Shown here piece after piece: positions 10,456 to 21,300 of a stretch of 64,000 nucleotides of DNA; position 1 is the stretch's first letter, and the number at the start of each line of letters is the position of its first letter. Made by a program: the position numbers and the translations under genes. A model generated the notes under the pieces. The model did not search any database, was not told where the DNA came from, and worked only from the letters and a program-made list of their open reading frames with translations. Origin of the DNA: Ctena decussata (Eukaryota; Mollusca; Bivalvia; Lucinida; Lucinidae); contig OZ022514.1 of the NCBI GenBank assembly GCA_963989385.1, positions 26,081,222 to 26,145,221 of the forward strand. The letters are read 5' to 3'.

Positions 10456-11029
10456 AATTATTGAAGTCTTCCATTAATACAAAAAATGGCGATATTAAGC
10501 TATGCAAAATTGTAGCATCTACAATAAATGTAATTGCCATATGCAACGGTAAGTGTCGATAAGACACTTTGACGATATTTCCTAGCTGTCAAGTGATCTG
10601 CATACAACTTTTTTTTTCCAGACAGGAGTTCAGGACTAAAATGTAGCAAATTCGAACAAAAATTCGTTCAGATTCTTCAACTAAGAAAACCTTTTAATGC
10701 ATTTTTAAATTTTGTATGCTCGAAGATCTTTCTTTCTTCTTCAAAACTGTTATTTTGAGAAGTAAACCGGAAAACAAAAATCGCACAGGTACATCGAGTC
10801 ACCGAAATATTTAGATGTTTATGGCGTGCACTCTTTATTTTGACGTGAGTAATGAATCATTGCAAGTGTTTCTGTGTAAATTTTGTAATCTGAAAAGGAT
10901 CTGTTGTCATTTGGTGAATTTGAGGTCGACCTTCTAAACGAACTGCGAGTTCTTATGTTTGTTTCATTTGTTTAATCTTGGTTTAAATTTTGATTTCTTT
11001 GTTCCTGAGATATTACACTTATAAGTTAG
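10456..11029. other. Non-coding stretch, nothing recognised
   Basis: AT-rich sequence with no supported exon, RNA gene or repeat shared within the window. Confidence 0.35.
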
Positions 11030-11760
11030 GAATCTTTGACGCAAACTGAACAACTAAGTGGTGTCTGATGAACCAGAACAGGACCAAGGGCTCGACCGCA
11101 AACCGGGTAAGCACCCCCCCCCCCCCCAAAAAAAAAAAAAAAAAAAAAAAGAGAAGTAATTTCATTGCAGGCCCTCATAAGGCGGCCCTTCTGTGTTTTG
11201 GTTCTACTTAGTTGTTTCACGTGTTGTTTGTTGCTCTGTCTGTTTTGATATATGGTTTGTTATATTAAGACAAGCCATGACATTAAACAATTGAAAATAT
11301 GTGAAATAGATGTGTAATAATGTTTTTCGTATTATTTGCTCCTATTGTCAGGGTTGGTCCATTTTGTAATTTTGTTGTGTGGGCGTTGGTTGGTTTTGTT
11401 GGGTTGAACAAATAAGTATCTGATGAACCAAGGATGAACAAATGACGAACGTTGGTCGCCCGCCCCAAGTAATTTCATTACTGGCCGTCCCGAGGCGGCA
11501 GTTCTGTTTTGGTTCTTCTTGGTTGTTTTATGTGTTGTTTGTTGCCATGTCTGTTATTGATATATTGTTTGTGATGTTCAGGCTGGCCCGTGACCACCTA
11601 CATGGGAAAGGGCTGTTCACATGGAAGTCTCTGGCGTTTTCTTTGGTGGTTACTAATTTTGTGTTGTCTCTTTCCCACATGGTGTCTTGGGTGGGATCTG
11701 GGTTTGAATTGTGTCAGTTCCTGAGAATTTTTCGACTTACTTTTGCATGCAGATCACGTG
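11030..11760. repeat. Dispersed repeat family R1, copy 1 (about 2 units)
   Basis: Made of units with GTTGGGTTGAACAA, then TGTCTGATGAACCAAGG-like sequence, ATTTCATTACTGGCCGTCC, GGCGGCA and TTCTGTTTTGG. A second copy with about three units, spaced roughly 320 bp apart, lies at 18560-19560. One end contains C and A homopolymers (11106-11150). No protein frame is conserved between units. Confidence 0.6.
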
Positions 11761-12030
11761 ACAGGATATACCATACAAATTGTAACAAAATGTCTAATCA
11801 AATATTTGTCTGATGGACACTTGCCGTTTCAGATGGATTTTTTTTTTGTAATTTATACAATTATCCATTACTTTTTGTGAACCTGATATATTGATTATCG
11901 GGTAGTATATTGAACCTTTTTTTCTGTGTATATTAGAAAATTGTTTGACTGATATTCAAATAACTGAAAACTAGAATGACAATAATAATTATGTTATTTA
12001 AAAACAATAATTATAAATAAATACTAATTT

Positions 12031-12257
12031 GGGCCTCGACAAGACAAACCAAACCAAAGTGGCATGTGCAGCCATCAATGACTCGGATTGGCCTGGGCAA
12101 CACCCAGTCTGGTCAGTCATTTCTGTCGGCACTGAGGTAGCATAGACCCTTGGCTACTCTTTACGCGCACAGCTAATACGCTGGGCGGATATCCAGGCTG
12201 ATCCGAGTCTTCGCTGGGTGTACATGCCACTTTGTTGGTTTTGTCGTGTCGCTGCCC
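12031..12257. mobile_element. MITE family M1, copy 2 (diverged)
   Basis: Left end CTCGACAAGACAAACCAAAC and right end TTGTTGGTTTTGTCGTGTCG are inverted, and the internal GATTGGCCTGGGC / GCTGATCCGAGTC pair is kept. More diverged than copies 1 and 3. Confidence 0.75.
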
Positions 12258-12512
12258 AGTTATATTGTAAGCATATTTGTAGCAAATCGCATATCTTTAT
12301 CATTTTTTGAATATAGTGGCATAGAATATACACCGTAAAATTCTAATTATTGGGACAAATAGGTTTGAGCAAACAAAGAAGACCCAGACCAGACCATTCC
12401 TAAAGCCTGATAAGGGTCTACACCTTTTTTTCATTCCATCTACATCTTTTTGGCGCATTACTGCATTGTTAAAGATCCTCTTGAGTACGTATATACAAAG
12501 CTAGAAAATGTA

Positions 12513-12620
12513 AAAAAAAAAAAAAAAGAACAAAAAAAAAATCTAAACCAGCGAAAAATTACGTCACAGCAAAGAAAAGAAAAAAAAAAGAAAAAAAAAA
12601 AAAAAAAAAAAAAAGAAATA
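12513..12620. repeat. A-rich low-complexity tract
   Basis: Near-continuous A with scattered G and C; no coding value despite open frames through it. Confidence 0.8.
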
Positions 12621-12878
12621 CAAGCTTTTTCTTAAGATTTTGTTTAAACAATGCATTTTTCTCCGTCTATTGAAAGTGGATGCTAGTGGAGTAGCAAAAG
12701 TGCAGAATCTTCGAACAGACTGCTCCTTTAGGAGTGAGCTGAACACTGGAATTATCTCTTGGTGTGTTCAAGCATGCCACTCAGAGACTTTGTCATGTTG
12801 TACCTTAGATAGGTCGTTTAAAGTAACTTAAGAAACTGAAAGAAATACAAAGTGTTGACCAGCTTAGGACAGAGCTTT

Positions 12879-13092
12879 AAGGGGTGTAGCTAAGGCCACT
12901 TACACAGTACGCACAATCATGTTTTATACTCTTTGAGGGCAATAATAGAGGTCTGTTGGCAGTTAGTATTTAAATAATGCTCAATAAACAACATTTCAGC
13001 ATGAAAATACGCAGGTGTGTGTTAAAATTTTGTCAATTTGACAAAATTTCAATACGCACCTACGTATTTGCGTAATGGTAGCTACGCCCTAG
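12879..13092. mobile_element. Short TIR element with internal palindrome
   Basis: Ends GGGGTGTAGCTAAGG and GGTAGCTACGCCCTAG are imperfect inverted repeats. Within it, about 13007-13068 is a hairpin whose core is AAATTTTGTC-AATTT-GACAAAATTT, extended by GCAGGTGTGTG / TACGCACCTACG arms. Non-coding MITE-like unit. Confidence 0.6.
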
Positions 13093-15187
13093 CCTTTTAT
13101 AATGGTTGTAGTAAATCTATTGTTTCTTGGATGCCTGTTAAATTTGTTATTGGGTAAGTCATTGAACTATTGATATTAGTGACATGAAAAAGAAAATCCG
13201 TGTAGGGACAGGCAACATTATATACTCGAAACAGTCACTATTATGTTTCAGCATAATGATTTATCAAAATTATGAATTTCTTCACAGACTACATATCAGT
13301 GTTCAGAACATGGAATCACGGAAATGACGTCATTAAAATGTTTGACTACTGAGTGAAATGTTCAAAGCTCAAATATGCAGTCTTTAAAGATTTACTCTTT
13401 TATGATAATAACAACAATAACTGGATGAACTATTTCATTCAATACCTCCGACATGGTCTAACTAAACATTTGAAATAGAGTTTAGATAATAAAATTTAAT
13501 AAAAGTAACTTTAAACAGAAAATAATCTTTAAACGATCGCGGACCGCGCTCGAAATCGCATTATTGGACAAAAATAATTTATTCGTACGTGACAATCACG
13601 TGCATGAATAAGAAAAATACCTGTACATAATCACATGAAACACGTGGTCAAAATGGATATTCTTACAGGCCGTGAGGAAATAGGTAATTTGCATTTAATT
13701 TGAAGTTGTAATTTTCATTCCACATTTATCGAAAAAAAACATGCTTTTTCCCAAAGCATGTACAGTTTGGTATGAGACTATTACATTTTGTCTAACGAAA
13801 TTTTGTTAAAAATATTTGTTTCTTAAAACATGAAATAAACGAGGGGGACAATCTTTAAGAAATTCAAAATTTTGATATGTTTTGTTGGCAATTGCAATAC
13901 CCTTCATTTTTGGATGACATAATCAATAACTAACTTAAATATTGTTCTATAAATAGAACTTAGCAATATGATTATCGGGATCAAAAAGGTATCCTTTAAT
14001 TACGTTTATCTTCGGTGAATTATATGGCTTATCATAATGGTACGCTGCGGCATTGCCAAAGTTTTGGTCGTCATATACATATAGTATACTCAGCGCAAAC
14101 GAAAAAGTACCAGTTTTTAAAGCGCAATAGCTCTATATTCTGTGCTCTGCCAGAAACTTCATTGACATTGTTTGCTTGTTGACATAGATTATGTAATAAT
14201 GACGTAAATGGGCAAAAAGGAATGACATTATAAGTGTAACATCATGCTCAGGCAGGATAATGTTCGACGTTTGTTCCGTGAAATGTCTGTATTCTAACAT
14301 GACGTTAACGTTTTCTCCATTGAGCCTAAAGGAAGCGGCGCCGTGTGAAAATTTGTGATAAATCACGTTGTTAAGGCTCAGCGTGCACATTTGCGCCTTG
14401 ATGGCGTCGGACGTAAACATTTAAGATGGAATAGGACAAAACCAAAATTTTCAGTTTTTGTGTAAAAATAACAAGTATCAAGACGTTCAGCATTTTCTGT
14501 ATTACGAAATGATTTTCTTTTAAGTGTGAAATAAATACGTTTTTACTATGACGTCATGAAAATGTGAAGGTTGGACGTCTTTTTATGCAAAATAAATAGC
14601 GCTAAATAATAAATTACGTATATTTTTTGCATTTATTTTGCTCTCCCTAAAGATATTGTTATAAATTTCATACCAAAGTGCGAGCCGTCAAGTGGCCTTT
14701 AAAAGTTTATAATTACTTCTTCCAAATATTTCCGCATTTTGTATTGAATAAGGCAAATATGACTTTTAATTAGCTACTTAATATTGTTTAATTTCCCATA
14801 AAAGCTTAGACAGAGAAAAAAATGTCTCTGAAAAATATAGTTGAACTTCAATATGCATTAATAAAAAAAAGTTACGTGTTATTTTTTAAATAATTTTTAG
14901 TTTTCTCTATGTAAATCCTTCACAAAGTAGAATTGTTTAACTATATCCCCTGTTCCGATGATGCCGTTTCTTTCAACGACAAAGGGATATTATTCCTGTG
15001 AATGTTTTCCAGTAGTTATTCAGTCTCTAGTATACATTTATGATCTCTTCTATGGAGTATAACTGCACAAAAAACGAAAAAGCTTAATCAATTTCTTAAT
15101 CCGTCTTCCAGCGAGGAAGGTTTGAACACGTTAGGGGTTCATTTTTACCACGGCATTTTTTTTGCGTAACGTGACGTCTTGTTGTAT
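13093..15187. other. AT-rich non-coding region upstream of the cadherin exons
   Basis: I looked here for a first exon with a signal peptide that could join the exon at 15246 (which needs a phase-1 donor), but found nothing I can support. There is no DxNDN-type cadherin motif either. Confidence 0.4.
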
Positions 15188-15231
15188 TATACATTCATAC
15201 ATTCATACATACATACATACATACATACATA
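15188..15231. repeat. (CATA)n microsatellite abutting a splice acceptor
   Basis: About ten CATA/CATT units end some 14 bp before the AG at 15245, leaving only ATTTATTTATTTCAG as the pyrimidine-type tract of the first recognised cadherin exon. Confidence 0.9.
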
Positions 15232-15245
15232 TTTATTTATTTCAG

Positions 15246-15331
15246 GGGCGGCTGTAACGTGGACAAAACCGGTGATATGGGATGAAACAATTAAACTGGC
15301 TGAATGCGCAGCAGGATCTACTGTAGTTAGT
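15246..15331 (+). CDS. Cadherin gene exon 1 of those visible
   Basis: Acceptor TTTATTTCAG ends at 15245 and donor GTAAGT starts at 15332. The 86 nt exon enters with 2 nt of a split codon (phase 1) and ends on a codon boundary. It encodes AAVTWTKPVIWDETIKLAEC and then AAGSTVVS, the N-terminal strand of a cadherin repeat (W/Y..xV.E....GS.V). Entry in phase 1 fits either a signal-peptide exon or another repeat upstream. Confidence 0.8.
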
Positions 15332-18300
15332 GTAAGTAAATGATTTCTAACTATTCAAGCTCAAGAAATGCTTTCTTTCTAGAAATGACCCTTATTGAAA
15401 TGGGAGGAAAAATTGAAGATGGGTAAGTTGATTCCCCTTTAAAATGTATCCATTTACCTTAAATGAAATATTAGCAACCAAGCGGGCACCCGCCGGGTAT
15501 AGTTTGAATTTGAGATTTTTCGAACATTGTCGAAAAATCGGCAAACATGCATGTATTGATACAGCCTTTAACTCATTTTCTTGTCCTACCGTCTTTATAA
15601 TTAGAGTGGGATATGCTGGTTCAATTTATCTATAACTCATAATAAACATCCAATTGAGCGCGTGTTTATAATAAATTTTGTGTGTGAACTTGACGGAAAA
15701 GAAACAAAAGCGTATTTTGAAAACCTTGCCTTGCCCAGATGTGCAACATCCACAGATCAAACGGTTGACAAATCAGTAAATAAGCGACATGTTTGCGGTA
15801 TGCATATGCAAAATGATATGGGACAATATCCTTTAGCTTTCAAGATCTAGATTTGATGGTATTTCGCTACTATGAAACAGACTGAGGAATACTTTTAGAG
15901 CTTAACATAATATCAAGTAACCCATTTATGTCTAGTGGAGTCTTCATTTGAGCTGCGACACGAGAAAACCAACAAAGTGGTTGTTTGCCTTGCGCAGACT
16001 CAGATCAGCCTGGGCATCCGTCCAGTCTGACAAGCTCTTTGTTAAGTGCTCAAAGGGTAGCTAAGGGTCTAAGCTACCTCCATGCGGACAGCGAAAAACT
16101 CTAATCAGACTGGGTGGAAGCTCAGACTGATCTGAGTCTGCGCTGGGCGCACAACCACTTTGTTGGTTTTCTCGTGTCGCGGAATTTTAACATAAAATTT
16201 TTAGCAGTTTCATAAAAAATGATAACAAATAAATGCACCAAACACCATAAAATAATAAATACACTGATTTAACAAATAAGATTTTTTTTTTTAATTTTCC
16301 TAATTATTAAATGGTTGTATTTATTATTTTATGAGTGTTTGGTGCATTTATTTGATATCATTTTTATGAAACTCCTGTAAATTTATGTTAAAATTCCAAC
16401 CTCAGATCAGCCACCGTCGGTATGGACCAATCTGGTCTGCACTGTTCACCTAAGTCCTTTTTGAGGGATGTTGGGTGTTAATGGATTAATATATATATAT
16501 ATTTAATTTAAGATACTCAGAAGTACTCTCCGCATTATAATACATATAACAATTTGCATTAGAATCGTTTTCCAGTGAACGTGGCTTTCATAAAGTTTTG
16601 CCGAATTTGAGTTTCGCGAAAAAGTCTTCCATATTTGCAGATGTAAATCAGCAGTTACTGTCACAATTATCCGGAATTTTGAATCAGAATATCATATTTC
16701 ATTGCAGGCAGCTGTCACAGCTTTTGATGGTGGAATTGTAACTTTCTCCATTTTCAGTCAAACCCCGTCGACGCCGACATATTTTGCTATCGACAACACT
16801 ACAGGGATAATAAGAACTTCGGTCATTATTGATTATGAAACTATGGCAGATTTATCTTTTGTACTGTTGATTGTGTAAGTTTGTTTCTGTTTATCTTTGG
16901 CATAACAAACTTCCATTACACCGATCTACCGCAATTTTGCGGGTAAAGCTGGGGTATTTTATTGAGTTTGATTGATTGATTGATTTGATGCTTAACGCCC
17001 TCGGTGAACAGCTATGGTCATGTCGGGACGGTCAGTTACCCTAACCACACTATTCCTGGACAGGCTTAGACCTCCAGAGCGGTTAACAAGTACTAAGTGC
17101 ACATACTTTCGCCAGTAACTGACAACTGCCCTTCTTGAATCAGTGGAAGGAGAAACGTAAGTATGTGGCCAGACCGGGTTTCAAACCCAGTACCTCTGAC
17201 CTATGAGTCCGGTGCCCAACCGATTGCGCTACGCCGCCCGGTGAAATTTTATTGGGACAAGTTCGGTAGCTACTCTTTCAAGCCATGTCTGCCATCTTTA
17301 TAAAACAAACTCGATAATACCCCGAAGTCTATGCCCCTAGTACGAGAGGTCATAAGAGCTACCGTTTACCTTTTGCGAGAATGGATGAACCTCAGATCCA
17401 GTTGGTCCATATTACGAATGAAAGTTGTCACAGTACCAATCATAAGTTTGGGTCGTAAGCAATATAAACATTAACAATTCCAGAATATTTTAGATACACA
17501 GATATGGACCCCCAAAAAGAGGTGTGATCAGGTGCTCATTTGTAGTAAGCATCGTTTGCCTATTATAATACATCCATCATATCGGTGTATCTATGGGATA
17601 AGTCACCGAAAATAAAGTCCGGTATTTGAAAGCCTTACTAGGCTTCGGCTGAGGCCATCAAACCGGATATAAGTTTAGAAATGGCCACCATATTCTAGGG
17701 ATCAACGAGGTCATGGTGTCTCCCATAAAACCTTTTAACTATTGACACAAGCTTCGTTCTCTGATAACCCTGTGTCAACAATTTACGTATAAGCAGCTTC
17801 CTTCTATCAAAAGTCTTGATATTTTAAACAGGCTCTAGCATAGCGGATTAGCTGTGAGACATAATCTCCGTATACAGGTGCCGAAGGAATATTACTACTC
17901 AAAAACGGAAAATTGACAATGAGAAAAATGAAGTCGTCCCTCTTGTCATAAAGCCTAGTGACAAGCATACCTGTCAATATAGAGTTAACAGTCTAAGTAT
18001 GAGGCAGAAGAACTGGACTCTGTAGTATCTTTAATTTCAAGTTCACATAGATAAATGAGGCTAATAAACTCCGAAATCTTTGAATTATTCAGGAAAAGAA
18101 CATCATGTCTGTGCAAGGCGTTTATTACCCGCTGAAAAGGTTTGGTCCACTGATATGATGCAAATGACAAAACTATCTTAGTGAGATACAAGCCGCTAAA
18201 TTCTATGTATTATAATAAGGGGTTCATGTCACTTTAAAATTGGTGGGTAACGGTTGAAAAGGTTTTTGTTTATTTTTTGCACAGGTGTTATCTTGTTTAA

Positions 18301-21300
18301 GCTTAGATGTGGCTCATTGAGGGGATTGTTAATCGATTGCAATATCTTTGTTTAAAAGATATTCCGCACATAATTTACATAGACACACAAAAGTTGAAAG
18401 ACTAATTATTACCAAATAAAAAATGTGAAAGGCAGATTGTGAACAGTTAAAGTTTGAAACGCATTTTGTTCTTCTATATATAAAGCTAAATCACTATACC
18501 AAGAAATGTAGGTCACACAGGCAAATGTTATCAGTATTGCTGTTATATTCCAAGTTTCAATTCAGTCATAGAATAGTCTTCAGGACCAAGGGCTCGACTG
18601 CAAACCGGTTAAGCCCCCCCCCCCCCCAACCTAGTAATTTCATTGCTGGCCGTCTCAAGGCGGCACTTCTGTTTTTGTTCCACTTAGTTGTTTTATGAGT
18701 TGTTTGTTGCTTTGACTGTTTTGATCTTTGGTTTGTTATGTTAATGCTAGCCGTGACTTTAAAAATTGAAAATACATAAACATAGATGCTTAATGTTTTA
18801 CGTAAAATTCGTATAATTTGTTCTTATTTTCAGGGTTGGTGCTTTTTTGTAAAACTGTTGTGTGGGCAGTGCTGTTTTTGTTGGGTTGAACAACTAAGTG
18901 TCTGATGAACCAAGGCAGAACAAAGGGCAAGGTTTGGTCGACCAGAAACCAGTTAAACCCCAGTAATTTCGTTTCTGACCGTCCCAAGACGACACTTCTG
19001 TTTTGGTTCTTCTTGGTTGATTTGTGTGTTATTTTTTGCTTTGTCTGTTACTGATATGTTAAGGATTGTCCTAAAATAAATAACAATAGAAAATAGGTAA
19101 AAATAGTTGTTCAATGTTTTTCGTGTAAATTGTTTTTGTTGTCAAAATTGATGCTTTCTTTAGTATGTTGTGTGAGTGGTTGTTGTTTTCATTGGGTTGA
19201 ACAACTAAATGTCTGATGAACCAAGGCAGAATCCAGGGCGAGGGTTGGTCGACCATAAAATGGTCTCACCCTCCCTCCCATTAATATATTACTGATCGTC
19301 TCAAGGAGGCAGTTTTTTTCCTTCTGGGTCGTTTTATATGATGTTTGTGTTTTTAGTCGCTTTGTCTGTTATTGATATATTGTTTGTGATGTTCAGGCTA
19401 GCACGTTGACCACCTACATGGGAAATGGCTGTTCACATGGCTGCCACTGGTATTGTCTTTGATGGTGACTAATTTTGTGTTTTTCTTTCCCCTACAGTGT
19501 CTTGGGTTGGATCTGGGACTGAATTGTATCTGTTCCTGAGAATTTTCCTCCTTACTTTTTAGGATATAAGACAAAATCAATGGACCATTTAATATACGTC
19601 TATCGGACCTAAATATTTTAATGTCAGTCTTTTTGTGCCATGGGCTTGTATTCAAAGCGTGATGATCACTCATTAAAACGTCTTCAGTCAGGCTGAAAAT
19701 GACAGTAAAGCTTTTATTTTATTTTATTCAGAGCGGATACTATCGTCGCCGCTATCGTAACTTCAAATGAAATACTAAGGCCACTTGACAATGTTTCAAT
19801 TATAGAATGAAAATGGCAATACCAACACATTCAGAGCGGCTAATGACATTTCAGCTTGCAAGTTGACAGTGCCCAGTATTGCTAGTATTGTTAAAAATGA
19901 CAGTAAATTTGACATTCATTCTTATTTCAGAGCAACATCTGACACCATAGCTACGTCAACTGGAACACTGACAGTGTCAATAACAGATGTAAATGACAAT
20001 GCTCCATCTTTTTCCTCTGTGACAGGTTATAAGGCGTGCATTACTTCATTATCAAATGCCGGTAAGGCTATTGCTACATAAGTTCCACTCTCCTGCTTCC
20101 AATAATTAAGGTTTATGGGTACACCTACATTTTTCTACCCTTTGCAATGTGGAACATTTTTTTTTCTGTTGGCCTCCATGCAGGACTAAGCCCTTCAAAA
20201 TGGGGCACACTCTTGAATGAGCAAGTTCTTTACTATAAGAGTGGACCCCTTTGAGTATTGGGTACACTGTTCTTTCGCAACATTGTAATTTATCGTGTCA
20301 GATAGGGGTTTATATGTTTACGCGTCGGCTTTAAAGGCAGTTTGACAAAATATCTTGCAACAGCGAGTTAGTACATTTATACATTGATTCTTATGGAAGT
20401 GAAATAAATGGTGTCATGGCATTAAAAGCATTTTTATCAAGTTTTGAGTTGTCGATTAAATCAAATAGGTTAACTTTCTGAAGTCTTTACTACTATCTAA
20501 AACATTATTTAATAAGTTATAATCTTGATCCAAATACATGGAAAGACTTATATGCTCATACCTAAAGCTGAAGGACCCCTCCCCCCCCCTCCCCCCCCCC
20601 CCCCCCCCCCCCCCCAACACACACACACTTTTTGGGGTTTTGTTATAATTAAAAATCAAAGATGACCAGATTTTCTTTCAATTATTATGTAGACTTTAGG
20701 CATTAAACAAATAGACTTGACTGGAAAAGGTGGCTATTATCAAGTCCAAACATCTGAAATTACAATGTATATGGTATGCGAATATTCGCAGGATGTGTCT
20801 ATTACTTGGTAAAATAGAACCCACGGTAAAGTCGGATGAGACTATAGTTCTCTTGCTGAAGCTTCCAGGAAATATAGTAAAAAGTATGCAAAGACCAGGA
20901 ACTGAAACAATCAAAATCCAAATCCAGCCCTCAAACCATAGTTGGAAACAACTAAGATTACAAATAATCAAGATACAGAGAACATATGGCCAACCGAGTG
21001 AGCAGCTTGTTCCCAAAAGGTGGCCACTCAGCAACCCAAACCGAACCAAAAATAATAAGAACATACATAAGGTAAAACATCACAGAAACTCTGACACCAA
21101 AAACAGGCAACAGAGAACATAGACCTGCTAATGTGATATGTCGTCTAACTTGAGACAGAAACGGCAAACCCTAGTTGTCATGGTTTTGGAGCTTTGACAT
21201 CACATAGAGTATATCTGCGGGAACCATTTCAGATTTGAACTGCCAGAAACATTGGGTATCCGAAATTTATGTGTTATCAAATAAATCGTTTTATACATGT

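Noticed and set aside
12450..12746. Lysine-rich and phenylalanine-rich small frames
   Set aside because: They are translations of an A/T homopolymer tract.
20730..21122. 130-residue open frame as a host gene
   Set aside because: The same frame lies in a near-identical dispersed copy at 31265-31545, and it shows no recognisable domain.
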